Assembly: GCA_024401395.1 (NCBI GenBank)
Contig: JAKSLD010000013.1
Location: 38,821-102,820, forward strand
Source of the DNA: Bacteroidales bacterium
Lineage (GTDB): Bacteria; Bacteroidota; Bacteroidia; Bacteroidales; Marinilabiliaceae
Direction of reading: 5' to 3'
Length of the DNA: 64,000 nucleotides
Part shown: in pieces, positions 16,098-25,250 of the stretch
How positions within the stretch are numbered: position 1 is the stretch's first letter
Layout: each line of letters starts with the position of its first letter
Program-made: the position numbers and the translations under genes
Notes under the pieces: model-generated
Told to the model about the DNA's origin: nothing
Database searches by the model: none
The model's input: only the letters and a program-made list of their open reading frames with translations

Positions 16098-17165
16098 ATG
16101 ATAGAGAGTTCAAATGCTAAGATAGACAGTCTAGTAGTTCATCAGATGGGAGCGAAGGCATCCGGAGGAATGCTGCGTCTTGCCAAGCGTCCTGTCGATA
16201 TAAGTAGTGACGGGGATGTAATGGCAGAGGTTTTGAAGACATTTTTCTTCAAGTCGTTCAAGACAGAAGCATACTATACATTCTCTGAGGATGTAGTCAA
16301 TAAGACAGACATACCTTTAGTAAAGGAGATTTGTGAAGGCGTATTTGCGGACGGGTCTAAATTCTACAACGCTTCAGTTGCCATTGCCAGTCGTCTGTTT
16401 GAGTGTTCCAATCATCCTAATATCAGGGGTGGAGAGATATATGTGGTACATTTTTCCGATGTAGTAGTAGACGGAGAGGTTTGTGAAGCTGTTGGAATCT
16501 TCAAGAGCGAGAATAAAGAGACATTCATACGTGTCAATTTAGGGATGGACAGTGAGATCCAGTTAAAAGCTCAAGAAGGTATCAGTATAAAAAAGATAGA
16601 CAAAGGGTGTATCGTATTCAATATAGAACAGGCAGATGGGTACAGGATATGTGCTGTTGACAATATTAACAAAGGCAATGAGGCACATTTCTGGGTAGAA
16701 GACTTTTTGGGGCTCCAGCCACGTGAGGACAATTATTTCTTCACAGACAACTATATGCAGATGTGCAGAGGATTTGTCAAAGATGTCTATAATGAAGAGC
16801 AGCATGTGCCTAGAGTAGAACAGATAGATATGGTAAACCGCACTATGTCATTCTTTGAGAATTCGCCAGAGTTCTCGCATGAAGACTTTACGAAGAACGT
16901 GATGGTAGAGCCAAGTCTTATAGAGGCATTCAACGACTATAAAGAGAAATATGAGGTAGAGCATGAGTTGCCTGCCCCTCTGCCAGAGACATTTCAGGTA
17001 TCTAGAGATGCTGTGAAGGGAGAAAAGAAGAACTTCAAGAGCATACTGAAACTAGACAAGAACTTCCATATATATGTTCATGGAGGCAGGTATTATATGG
17101 AAAAAGGGTTTGACGAGCAGAAAGACCTCAATTTCTACAAGTTGTATTTCAAAGTCGAGCAGTAG
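16098..17165 (+). CDS. Nucleoid-associated protein (NdpA/YejK-like family)
   Basis: A 355-residue cytoplasmic protein of the 37-kDa nucleoid-associated family. Characteristic features are the opening with IDSLVVHQMG, the central GGEIYVVHFSDVVVDG...AVGIFKSENKETF block and the later GFDEQKDLNFYKLYF ending. The Escherichia coli relative binds the nucleoid. The biochemical role remains unclear. It sits in the xseB transcript, 13 bases after the thioredoxin, and is followed 9 bases later by an esterase-like gene. Confidence 0.85.
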   Translation: MIESSNAKIDSLVVHQMGAKASGGMLRLAKRPVDISSDGDVMAEVLKTFFFKSFKTEAYYTFSEDVVNKTDIPLVKEICEGVFADGSKFYNASVAIASRLFECSNHPNIRGGEIYVVHFSDVVVDGEVCEAVGIFKSENKETFIRVNLGMDSEIQLKAQEGISIKKIDKGCIVFNIEQADGYRICAVDNINKGNEAHFWVEDFLGLQPREDNYFFTDNYMQMCRGFVKDVYNEEQHVPRVEQIDMVNRTMSFFENSPEFSHEDFTKNVMVEPSLIEAFNDYKEKYEVEHELPAPLPETFQVSRDAVKGEKKNFKSILKLDKNFHIYVHGGRYYMEKGFDEQKDLNFYKLYFKVEQ

Positions 17166-17174
17166 GGTATAGAT

Positions 17175-17759
17175 ATGGTAAATGTCCTCTTTCTCCATGG
17201 CATGGCCGAGGGAACCCGTTCGTTGCTCGCAAAAAATATCAGGAAACACCTTCCGGAGGGTTATACATTATACTCTCCGGATCTTTTTATTGATCCCGAT
17301 AAGAGTTTTGAGGTAATCGATCGATATATCAAGGAATATAGCATAGACATTATAGTCGGTCATTCCCTTGGAGGGTTTATGGCGCAGAAGTACCGTGAGA
17401 TGCCAAAGGTACTACTCAATCCCAGTCTAGGTATGAGTTATGGGTATTTGTGCCGTTTTGATATGCCCTATAAAGATATGAGAGATGACGGGCTGAAGAA
17501 ATTCAGGTTTACGACGCCGCAGTGCAAGAAATACAAGGCGATGGAGCGTACAGAATTTGATGGCATTACCGAGAGGGAGCTAGAAGTGACGATAGGGTTG
17601 TTTGGGAAAAGAGACATATTGACGAGGCTGTCGGCGCATCGTTTCAAGAAAAGATACAGGCACAGACAGTTGATACCAGGTACACATTTCCCGAATGAAA
17701 TGACGATAAGAGACTATGTTGTCCCTGCGATTATAGCGTTAGCATATAGAGAGCATTAA
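17175..17759 (+). CDS. Small alpha/beta hydrolase (YqiA/UPF0227-like)
   Basis: A 194-residue cytoplasmic alpha/beta hydrolase. The strand VLFLHGMAEG supplies the oxyanion loop. The nucleophile elbow is IIVGHSLGGFMA with Ser near residue 65, and the catalytic His lies in PGTHFPN near the C terminus. The compact size and HGF-like opening resemble the UPF0227/YqiA esterases that act on palmitoyl-CoA and short p-nitrophenyl esters. The substrate here is unknown. It is the last gene of the xseB cluster. Confidence 0.8.
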   Translation: MVNVLFLHGMAEGTRSLLAKNIRKHLPEGYTLYSPDLFIDPDKSFEVIDRYIKEYSIDIIVGHSLGGFMAQKYREMPKVLLNPSLGMSYGYLCRFDMPYKDMRDDGLKKFRFTTPQCKKYKAMERTEFDGITERELEVTIGLFGKRDILTRLSAHRFKKRYRHRQLIPGTHFPNEMTIRDYVVPAIIALAYREH

Positions 17760-17786
17760 GGTTGCTCGCAATTTTTTTATTTGCAG
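17760..17786 (+). repeat. Dispersed intergenic core element, copy 2
   Basis: GGTTGCTCGCAATTTTTTTA follows the hydrolase stop codon directly and continues as TTTGC. It shares the TCGCAATTTTTTTATTTG core with the copies at 28.7 and 43.0 kb. Confidence 0.55.
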
Positions 17787-17882
17787 AGGAAAAGACAGAT
17801 TGAAGACGTAATATATAAAGTGTTGATAATCAATGGGCGAAGTGAGAGGGAGAATTTTTTTTGAGAAAAAGTCAATTTATTA

Positions 17883-17914
17883 TTTGGTGGAAAAGAAAAA
17901 GTCTTCTAATTTTG
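17883..17914 (+). promoter_or_regulatory. tRNA-Ser promoter
   Basis: TTTG (17883-17886), a 20-base spacer and TAATTTTG (17907-17914). The tRNA begins 49 bases later. Confidence 0.7.
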
Positions 17915-17963
17915 CATCGTCAATCTGAAAGGGATTATTAGTCCGGATGGATGATAGACATTT

Positions 17964-18046
17964 GGAGAGATGGCAGAGTGGTCGATTGCACCGGTCTTGA
18001 AAACCGGCGTACGAGAGTACCGGGAGTTCGAATCTCTCTCTCTCCG
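17964..18046 (+). tRNA. tRNA-Ser (anticodon UGA)
   Basis: The acceptor stem GGAGAGA pairs with TCTCTCC at the 3' end. The anticodon stem CCGGT/ACCGG holds the loop CTTGAAA with anticodon TGA. The long variable arm (TACGAGAGTA) is that of a class II tRNA, and the T loop is GTTCGAATC. CCA is not encoded. Confidence 0.96.
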
Positions 18047-18051
18047 CTAAG

Positions 18052-18088
18052 ATACCAAGTACGATAACAGTGCTTGGTATTTTTTTTT
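18052..18088 (+). terminator. Terminator after tRNA-Ser
   Basis: ATACCAAG (18052-18059) pairs with CTTGGTAT (18073-18080) and is followed by eight T. Confidence 0.85.
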
Positions 18089-18112
18089 GAAGTTGCAACT
18101 AATAAGTAAGTT

Positions 18113-18433
18113 ATGGAACAACTGGAACCAGAAAAGCAGAAGTCCGTTGTGGTACGTGACGAGATAGTTGTATCTCCGTCATACGATGTCATTATGCATA
18201 ATGATGACGAGACTACTATGGAATTTGTGATAGATTTGTTGACTAGAGTCTTCTTTAAGAATGCTACAGATGCGGTCAGCCTTATGATGAAGGTTCATAA
18301 TGAGGGTAGTGCGGTAGTCGGTACATATAATTCCTATGACGTTGCGGTGTCTAAGGTTATGAAGGCAGAGTCGTTGGCTCGAGCAAGTTCGTTTCCGTTG
18401 AAGCTTACGGTTGAAGATCATTCGAACCGCTAG
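18113..18433 (+). CDS. clpS: ATP-dependent Clp protease adaptor ClpS
   Basis: This 106-residue adaptor delivers N-degron substrates to ClpA. The family core is present: VIMHNDDETTMEFVIDLL, with the NDD substrate pocket, the helix with FFKNATDAVSLMMKVHNEG, and a C-terminal AESLARASSFPLKLTVE. The N-terminal extension of about 25 residues is normal and flexible. clpA starts 47 bases downstream, as expected for a functional pair. Confidence 0.96.
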   Translation: MEQLEPEKQKSVVVRDEIVVSPSYDVIMHNDDETTMEFVIDLLTRVFFKNATDAVSLMMKVHNEGSAVVGTYNSYDVAVSKVMKAESLARASSFPLKLTVEDHSNR

Positions 18434-18480
18434 TCATTCTTCTTGGTAGATAACAACAAACAATAAGTGGGCGCTTGCAG

Positions 18481-20928
18481 ATGAAAGTTAAGGATAGATC
18501 ATTAGCTATATACGATAGGAATCTAGTTGATATAATTCAGAAGGCAATAGACTTGGCAGAGGCTTACCGTCACGAGTACCTGACGGTGGAGCATATTGCC
18601 TATATATTAGTGAAGTACGGAGAGCGATATACATCTGTATTTGAGTCATTAGGCAAGCAAAAGCAGAGCAGGCTTTCTTCGTCATTCAAGAAGCACCTGA
18701 CCGATATGGAGTCGGTTCCAGACCATATTAGTTATGAACTAGAAGAGAGTTCGAATACGAATATGGTATTTGAGATTATAGCCAAGCGTTTCAAGGAAGA
18801 GAAAAAAGATACAGACCGTGTCAATGTAGCGATGTTTATGGTAGCTATGTTGAATTTCAATCCCAAGCTCTGCTTTGCTACCCGTGTTTTCCACAGCGTC
18901 ATAAAAGAAGACCTGCCATCATTTATGGTTAACATACTGATGGAGAGCATATCGAACAATGTTGAAGCGAAGAATTCCATTGATGAACTAGTAAGCGGAA
19001 TACTATCTACAGACAAGAAGCCAGGAGTCAGAGGAGAAGTAAGAGTACTAAAGGGTCCGGCTGCACTAGATATGCTCAAGAAAGAGCTGAAGAACAAGCT
19101 CAATATCAACATAGAAGAGCCAGGAGAAGGAGGCGATTGGGAGCACTCCGGAGTTCAGCAAGTGCGAGTAGACGTTCTGTATCCATTTGGGAGCAAGAAT
19201 AAGGGACACAAGACATATTGCCGCGACTATGAGCTAGATACCATAGTGACGACACTTATGCGTCGAGACAGGAGCAATATCCTGCTCGTTGGAGAGCCTG
19301 GTGTTGGAAAGACACAGATGGGCTATGCCATTATGCAGCTGATGTTTTCGAAAGAGTGTCCGCTATTTTTGCGAGGGGGAGCTATATTTGAACTGAATCT
19401 AGGAGGATTGACCGCTGGGGTTCAGATGAAAGGCGAGGTAGAGGCACGAATGGCAGCAGCGATGTCGCCTTTTGTGAGTGATAATGCCCAGAAAGATAAG
19501 CATATCATATTATTCATTGATGATGTGCATCCATTTGTCACGAATTCCCGTCAATCTGGAGAAGTCTTGGATATATTTTCCGTTATGAGGCCATATGCCG
19601 AGATGCCACACATTCATTTTGTTGTGACGGCGTCGTATGAGGATTATAACAAACTTCAAGGCTCGAACAGGGTAGTAGATTCGCTATTCCATAAGATAGA
19701 GATAAAAGAGCCTTCGGCAGAAGATACCAAATTCATAGTCGGCAAGGTAATAGCAAGCTATGCCAAGTATCACAATGTGACATATTCGGCCAATATTATC
19801 TCAGAGGCAGTTGATCTGGCAGAGAGACATATAGGAGAGCAATTCTTCCCAGCAAAAGTAATAGATCTTCTTGATGAAGCAGGAGCGATGATGCGAGCTG
19901 CGCGAGCAAAGGACAAAGAGCAAGATGCCACGGCAAAGCTCAGAGTCACGAGTGAGTGTCTGCAAAGAGCAATAGCCATACGTACGCATAAAGAGAAAGG
20001 AGCTTCTCGAGTCGGCAAGAGTACGGCAGAGAAATACTCACAGCTTCTGGTAGAGATGCAGAACAAGATATATGGACAAGATTCAGCTCTCAATGAAGTT
20101 GTCAACTCAGTATTGATGGGACAAGCCGGACTTGAAGACGAGACCAAGCCATTAGCATCGCTATTTTTTGTCGGACCTACGGGTGTAGGAAAGACAGAAG
20201 TTGCAAAGGAACTTGCCAATCAGCTAGAGGTACCACTTATTCGTTTCGATATGAGTGAGTTTGCAGAGGCGCATACCGTTGCAAAGCTAATCGGTTCGCC
20301 AGCTGGTTATATTGGATATGACGAAGGCGGATTGCTTACCAATGCCGTGCGCAAGTCGCCTAGTGCTGTAGTACTTTTTGATGAGATAGAGAAGGCGCAT
20401 AAAGACATATATAATATACTCCTTCAGGTAATGGATTACGCTTCGCTTACCGACAGCAAGGGAGTTAAGGCATCGTTCCGCAATACGATAATTATTTTCA
20501 CGTCCAATGCTGGTGCACAATTTGCAAAGCAGGCGTCGCTCGGTTTTGGAAGCAGAGTAACAGCAGGAGACGCTATGCTTGCAGAAGTCAAGAAAGTATT
20601 CAAGCCAGAGTTTATCAACCGCTTGTCGCGTATTGTTGTATTCAACGGTATGGACAAGCATATGGCGTCATTGATACTTGAAAGTCGTATCAAGAAGCTG
20701 CAAGAGCAGGTATCTCGCAAGAATGTGTCTATAGAATTTACGGAAGCAGCTAAAGAATGGCTCCTACAGAAAGGCTACACGCCAGAATATGGAGCACGAG
20801 AGATGGATCGCGTTATAAGTCAGTATGTTAAGTCGACGCTTTCGCGAGAGATGCTGTTCGGTTCCCTCTCGAAGAAGGGTGCTAAAGCAGTCGTAGATGT
20901 CGTTGATGACAATATTACGATATCATAA
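18481..20928 (+). CDS. clpA: ATP-dependent Clp protease ATP-binding subunit ClpA
   Basis: An 815-residue Hsp100 unfoldase with an N-terminal repeat domain (about 1-150) and two AAA+ modules. Walker A motifs are GEPGVGKTQ (first module) and GPTGVGKTE (second), and the second Walker B is VVLFDEIEKAHKD. The absence of the long coiled-coil middle domain separates it from ClpB, and the adjacent clpS supports ClpA. It would feed substrates to ClpP, which is not in the window. I chose ATG at 18481; a TTG two codons upstream is possible but less likely. Confidence 0.94.
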   Translation: MKVKDRSLAIYDRNLVDIIQKAIDLAEAYRHEYLTVEHIAYILVKYGERYTSVFESLGKQKQSRLSSSFKKHLTDMESVPDHISYELEESSNTNMVFEIIAKRFKEEKKDTDRVNVAMFMVAMLNFNPKLCFATRVFHSVIKEDLPSFMVNILMESISNNVEAKNSIDELVSGILSTDKKPGVRGEVRVLKGPAALDMLKKELKNKLNINIEEPGEGGDWEHSGVQQVRVDVLYPFGSKNKGHKTYCRDYELDTIVTTLMRRDRSNILLVGEPGVGKTQMGYAIMQLMFSKECPLFLRGGAIFELNLGGLTAGVQMKGEVEARMAAAMSPFVSDNAQKDKHIILFIDDVHPFVTNSRQSGEVLDIFSVMRPYAEMPHIHFVVTASYEDYNKLQGSNRVVDSLFHKIEIKEPSAEDTKFIVGKVIASYAKYHNVTYSANIISEAVDLAERHIGEQFFPAKVIDLLDEAGAMMRAARAKDKEQDATAKLRVTSECLQRAIAIRTHKEKGASRVGKSTAEKYSQLLVEMQNKIYGQDSALNEVVNSVLMGQAGLEDETKPLASLFFVGPTGVGKTEVAKELANQLEVPLIRFDMSEFAEAHTVAKLIGSPAGYIGYDEGGLLTNAVRKSPSAVVLFDEIEKAHKDIYNILLQVMDYASLTDSKGVKASFRNTIIIFTSNAGAQFAKQASLGFGSRVTAGDAMLAEVKKVFKPEFINRLSRIVVFNGMDKHMASLILESRIKKLQEQVSRKNVSIEFTEAAKEWLLQKGYTPEYGAREMDRVISQYVKSTLSREMLFGSLSKKGAKAVVDVVDDNITIS

Positions 20929-20951
20929 TTGATAGAAATAGTCCGTGAAAG

Positions 20952-20982
20952 TTTGCAGAAGCCAAATAATTCTCTAATTTTG
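20952..20982 (+). promoter_or_regulatory. tRNA-Leu promoter
   Basis: TTTG (20952-20955), a 19-base spacer and TAATTTTG (20975-20982), an exact consensus match 13 bases before the tRNA. Confidence 0.72.
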
Positions 20983-20995
20983 CGGACGTTTTGAG

Positions 20996-21078
20996 GCCCA
21001 AATGGCGGAATGGTAGACGCGCCAGTTTCAGGGACTGGTGGGGGCAACTCCGTGCAAGTTCGAGTCTTGTTTTGGGCA
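20996..21078 (+). tRNA. tRNA-Leu (anticodon CAG)
   Basis: The acceptor stem GCCCAAA pairs with TTTGGGC. The anticodon stem CCAGT/ACTGG holds the loop TTCAGGG with anticodon CAG. The long variable arm (GGGGGCAACTCCG) and D-loop GGAATGGTAGACGC are typical of tRNA-Leu. The discriminator base is A. Confidence 0.96.
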
Positions 21079-21090
21079 CAATAATTTTTT

Positions 21091-21123
21091 GAGGCATTTC
21101 CGTTGGGGAGTGCCTCTTTTTTT
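21091..21123 (+). terminator. Terminator after tRNA-Leu
   Basis: GAGGCA (21091-21096) pairs with TGCCTC (21111-21116) and is followed by seven T. Confidence 0.85.
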
Positions 21124-21599
21124 GTGTGTCATTCTTGTCAGGCGTATAGATGCATGGCGCGATCTGGCGGTATGTAAAAGTAATACTTAGATAACCAGAA
21201 GAGAATCTTAGACGGTTGCTAGGTCGCAAAGCTATGTCTGTATTAAGGGAGCATTAAGGATGTGTTAAGAGAGATATAAGCAAGAGACGGAAGAGAGTTA
21301 TCTAAAGTTTTTATATTACACGCATTATTTGAGAAAGCAGATATTCAGGATTCAGGGGAATTGTTGTAGATGACCTAGAGAAGCTAGGGAGGCAGAATGG
21401 GTAGAAGGGTAGAGAGGCGATGGGGATTCTATTGCTTTAATAGTAAAATATGGGGGTGACCGATGGGAAAAATTAATATTCGTCCCCGATAGTTGGCATT
21501 TTGTCCTTGAGAAACGTTCGTTTTGCCATTAATAGTTTTCGTAATTATACATCTAGGCGTGTCATTCGTCCCTTGAAGAGCGTTGTCTGTCCCCTTCTA

Positions 21600-21630
21600 T
21601 TGTCGGTATGATGTTGCCATTCTAATTTTG
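21600..21630 (+). promoter_or_regulatory. Distal promoter upstream of the efflux operon
   Basis: TTG (21600-21602), a 20-base spacer and TAATTTTG (21623-21630). It would give a leader of about 300 nt before the ABC gene, or a separate small RNA. Confidence 0.55.
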
Positions 21631-21875
21631 CCCACAAGATACTCAAAAAAAGGTGTGGTTATTACTAACGTGAGTTATTCTTTGATTGAGAGGGTAAATG
21701 ATCATAGTAGTAGTCGAATTTTGTGTATTAATTACCCACTATACTGACTATGATGGGCTCTATATATTAATTATCGCTTGAAACAAGTATTGGTGTTGTC
21801 ATTCATATACTATTAATGATAGAGAATGTCTGTCGTTCAATTCTAACATTTTAACTTTTTTAACAAGGAGGGGTA

Positions 21876-21905
21876 TTGTATATATTGAAATAGTATATAC
21901 ATTTG
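21876..21905 (+). promoter_or_regulatory. Proximal promoter of the efflux operon
   Basis: TTG (21876-21878), a 19-base spacer and TACATTTG (21898-21905), 39 bases before the first start codon. Confidence 0.65.
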
Positions 21906-21944
21906 CAGTGTAATAGTCAAGTAGAACACTGATATAAATAATAT

Positions 21945-22655
21945 ATGATACACTTAACTAACATACACAAGACCTATAATAATGGTGCCCCATTGCACGT
22001 CTTGAAGGGGATAGACCTTGATATAGAGAAAGGAGAGTTTGTTTCCATTATGGGTGCCAGTGGCAGTGGAAAGTCTACATTGCTCAATATTCTTGGGATA
22101 TTGGACAATTATGACAAAGGAAAATACTACTTAGCAGGTAATCTGGTAAAGAATCTCACAGAGAGTCAGAGCGCAGAATTCCGCAATAAGTTGATAGGCT
22201 TTATATTTCAGAGTTTCAATCTTATCAGCTTCAAGAATGCTATGGAGAATGTAGCTTTGCCACTTTTTTATCAAGGCGTTTCGAGGAAAAAGAGAAATGT
22301 GATGGCCATGGAATATTTAGACAAGCTAGGGCTCAAAGACTGGGCAGGGCATATGCCTAGTGAGATGTCGGGAGGACAGAAGCAGCGAGTAGCTATAGCC
22401 AGAGCGCTTATTACGAGACCACAGATTATATTGGCAGACGAGCCGACAGGAGCTCTTGATTCGAAGACCTCTGTAGAGGTAATGGACATACTCAAGACAT
22501 TGCATGCAGAAGAAAAACTCACTATAGCTGTTGTTACCCATGAGAGTGGAGTAGCGAATGAGACAGACAAGATTATTCACATCAAAGACGGTCTGATAGG
22601 TCAGATTACAGAGAACTATAACCATGATTTCTGGACGGCAGCGTCGTCGAAGTAA
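21945..22655 (+). CDS. MacB-type ABC transporter ATPase
   Basis: A 236-residue nucleotide-binding subunit of the LolD/MacB group. Walker A is GASGSGKST (about 37-45), the signature is MSGGQKQR, and Walker B is IILADEPTGALD, whose GALD ending is typical of this group. It powers the two permeases that follow. With the adaptor and TolC-like gene downstream it forms a MacAB-TolC-type tripartite exporter. It is the first gene of a five-gene operon, 30 bases ahead of the first permease, behind the promoter at 21876-21905. The exported compound cannot be read from sequence. Confidence 0.93.
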   Translation: MIHLTNIHKTYNNGAPLHVLKGIDLDIEKGEFVSIMGASGSGKSTLLNILGILDNYDKGKYYLAGNLVKNLTESQSAEFRNKLIGFIFQSFNLISFKNAMENVALPLFYQGVSRKKRNVMAMEYLDKLGLKDWAGHMPSEMSGGQKQRVAIARALITRPQIILADEPTGALDSKTSVEVMDILKTLHAEEKLTIAVVTHESGVANETDKIIHIKDGLIGQITENYNHDFWTAASSK

Positions 22656-22685
22656 TAATTATCCAGTCAATAGAACGAACGGCAT

Positions 22686-23936
22686 ATGTTTGATACAGTA
22701 TTAGAAATAATCGGAACCCTCAGGCGCAATAAGATGCGTACGGCGTTGACAGGTTTTGCGGTATCATGGGGTATTTTTATCCTCATAGTGCTGCTTGGAG
22801 CTGGCAATGGTCTGATGAATGGCTTCAAGAAGAGCAGTGAGAACACATCGTTCAATATGGTCAGAGTGCAGCCAGGATGGACATCCATAGAGTATGAGGG
22901 TTTGAAAGAGGGCAGAGCCATACGCTTTTATGAGCGAGATCTGGCTTTTCTCAAAGACCACTATCCAGATAACATAGAGGAGATAGGTGGTGAGATATAT
23001 GGCGGACGAGGCATTATCTCTCGAGGTCAGTATTACACCAATACATATCTCCAAGGAGTATCGCCATTAGCGATGAGAATGCATGGAGTCAGGCTTCAAG
23101 AAGGAAGATTTCTCAATGTTACAGATGTCAATGACCGCAGAAAGGTGGCCATCATCAGTTCAGCTATGGTTGAGGTACTCTACCCGAACGGAGAGAACCC
23201 GATAGGCACATTCCTTCAGTTTGACAAGGTGATGTGGCAAGTGGTTGGCGTCTATAAGAGTGAGCGTTCGACCGGTAATGAGCCTTTGTACGTCCCATTC
23301 GACACGTATTTGAGCATATATCCTAGAATCTTGGAAGACAGAGGCTTGCAGATGGTTATGTCGATCAAGAATCTAGAGACAGAAGAAGATAATAATATCT
23401 TTGAGGCTAATATCAGAAGAGACCTAGGCAAGATTCACAGATTTGACAAAGACGACTACGATGCGATGTGGATCCGCAACCGTATGAAGCAATATCTGCA
23501 GATGAGTCAGGGCAGCGACATTTTGAATAACGCCATTTGGGTAATTGGTATTCTGACGTTGCTAGGTGGAGTTGTGGGCGTTTCCAATATTATGCTCATT
23601 ACGGTGAAAGAGAGGACAAAAGAGTTTGGTATCCGCAAGGCATTAGGAGCTAAACCACGTCAGATACTGTCGCTCATTATATTTGAGAGTATCACGATAA
23701 CCACACTATTCGGATATATCGGAATGTTCTGTGGCATAGCGCTTACGGAGGTGGCATCTGCAGTATTGGAAAAGCAGAATGAGGGCATGGACCATGTTGC
23801 ATTTGCCGATCCTACAGTAGAGATAGCAACAGCATTGGCTGCCACAGTAACGTTGATTGTTGCCGGTACGTTAGCGGGCTTCATTCCTGCGCAGAAAGCG
23901 ACTAAGGTTAAACCAGTAGAAGCGATGAGGGGGTAG
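22686..23936 (+). CDS. MacB-like ABC transporter permease
   Basis: A 416-residue permease with the MacB layout: an N-terminal transmembrane helix (about 18-42, WGIFILIVLLGAGNGL), a large periplasmic MacB core domain (about 45-265), then three C-terminal helices. Marker sequences are GVSNIMLITVKERTKEFGIRKALGAKP before the second half of the FtsX domain, and the closing PAQKATKVKPVEAMRG. It is paralogous to the next gene, with which it probably forms a heterodimer. The two genes are 4 bases apart. Confidence 0.92.
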   Translation: MFDTVLEIIGTLRRNKMRTALTGFAVSWGIFILIVLLGAGNGLMNGFKKSSENTSFNMVRVQPGWTSIEYEGLKEGRAIRFYERDLAFLKDHYPDNIEEIGGEIYGGRGIISRGQYYTNTYLQGVSPLAMRMHGVRLQEGRFLNVTDVNDRRKVAIISSAMVEVLYPNGENPIGTFLQFDKVMWQVVGVYKSERSTGNEPLYVPFDTYLSIYPRILEDRGLQMVMSIKNLETEEDNNIFEANIRRDLGKIHRFDKDDYDAMWIRNRMKQYLQMSQGSDILNNAIWVIGILTLLGGVVGVSNIMLITVKERTKEFGIRKALGAKPRQILSLIIFESITITTLFGYIGMFCGIALTEVASAVLEKQNEGMDHVAFADPTVEIATALAATVTLIVAGTLAGFIPAQKATKVKPVEAMRG

Positions 23937-23940
23937 AGGT

Positions 23941-25188
23941 ATGAGAATAGACAGAGATAGTATAGAAGAGATTGTCAAGACGATTACACAGAACAAGTCG
24001 CGCAGTCTGTTGACCGCATTCGGTGTATTCTGGGGCATATTGATACTTGTTGTCCTTTTGAGTGGAGGAAATGGAGTCAGAGGAATGCTGTTGTCCAATT
24101 TTGAGGGCTTTGCTACGAATTCTGGCTTTACATTTACAGGTGCAACATCTATACCATACAAAGGGTTCAAGAAAGGAAGATCATGGGATTTGACCACAGA
24201 CGATATGCAGAATGTGAGAAACAATGTACCAGAATTGGCTCACGTTTCGGCAGCATCGGCACACTGGGGTACGCCTCCCGTATATGGAGAGAAGAAATAC
24301 AGTGAAGGGTGGCTCAGAGGAAACGAGCCTGAGTACCAGTATATTGAAGACCCCAATATCATATACGGTCGACCGATAAACGAGATAGACTTCCGTGAGT
24401 GCAGAAAAGTCTGTGTGTTGGGAATGGGAGTATATGAGTCGTTTTTCACCAAAGGAGAAGATCCATGCGGCAAGAGAATACAAGTCGACGGTATATATTA
24501 CACGATTGTAGGAGTCAGCGATGGACAAGAGAACATCAACCTTCTAGGTATGAACAGAGATGCAGTTACGATTCCACTATCCACGCTACAGAGGACATAC
24601 AATGAAGGAAAAGTTGTCTACTATCTGGCTTATACAGCCAAAGAAGGCGTAAAGATCTCAGATGTAGAGGATAAGATAAGGCGAGTTGTAGCAGAACATC
24701 ATGTGATTTCACCCGATGACAAAGAAGGTATACGTCAGGTAAATGCAGAAGAGATGTTCGAGATGCTTGATACACTCTTTTATGGAATTGAGGTATTGAT
24801 ATGGCTAGTCGGTATGGGAACATTGTTGGCCGGTATAATTGGCGTGTCCAATATTATGATGGTAACAGTAAAAGAGAGGACCGTTGAAATAGGCATCAGA
24901 AGAGCCATAGGAGCTCAACCAAGAGATATTCTTCAGCAGATTATGGCAGAGAGTATCCTTCTGACGACCGTTGCTGGTATGACCGGAATAGCCTTTGGTG
25001 TACTAGTAATGAATATGGTCGACACACAGATTGTAGACAATATGGGTAATTCCTATGGCTATATAGCGACCTTCGGTTCCGTAGTCAGTCTGACGCTCGT
25101 AGTAATAGTCCTAGGAGCCATAGCAGGTCTTGCTCCAGCAATGAGAGCCATGGCGATAAAACCAGTCGAGGCTATGCACGAAGACTAA
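23941..25188 (+). CDS. MacB-like ABC transporter permease (second subunit)
   Basis: A 415-residue paralogue of the preceding permease with the same one-plus-three helix layout. It shares FWGILILVVLLSGGNGVRG in the first helix, the block GVSNIMMVTVKERTVEIGIRRAIGAQP, and the ending PAMRAMAIKPVEAM. A heteromeric permease pair is common in Bacteroidota MacB systems. It starts 4 bases after the first permease and is followed 62 bases later by the adaptor. Confidence 0.92.
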   Translation: MRIDRDSIEEIVKTITQNKSRSLLTAFGVFWGILILVVLLSGGNGVRGMLLSNFEGFATNSGFTFTGATSIPYKGFKKGRSWDLTTDDMQNVRNNVPELAHVSAASAHWGTPPVYGEKKYSEGWLRGNEPEYQYIEDPNIIYGRPINEIDFRECRKVCVLGMGVYESFFTKGEDPCGKRIQVDGIYYTIVGVSDGQENINLLGMNRDAVTIPLSTLQRTYNEGKVVYYLAYTAKEGVKISDVEDKIRRVVAEHHVISPDDKEGIRQVNAEEMFEMLDTLFYGIEVLIWLVGMGTLLAGIIGVSNIMMVTVKERTVEIGIRRAIGAQPRDILQQIMAESILLTTVAGMTGIAFGVLVMNMVDTQIVDNMGNSYGYIATFGSVVSLTLVVIVLGAIAGLAPAMRAMAIKPVEAMHED

Positions 25189-25250
25189 AGGTAAAAAGGC
25201 GTAACAAATTAATAAACAGAATATTAACTAGAATAATAAAGATATACGAT

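Larger units (their letters stand above)
21124..21944. other. Long non-coding stretch before the efflux operon
   Basis: About 820 bases without a credible gene. It holds two good plus-strand promoters (21600-21630 and 21876-21905). The 16-mer CTCTATATATTAATTA at 21758-21773 also occurs at 6458-6473, and a related TATTAATTACCCACT lies at 21727-21741. Around 21490-21590 there are loosely similar GTCC...TTGA...CGTT segments. The region 21637-21875 could be a small RNA or a long leader. Confidence 0.5.
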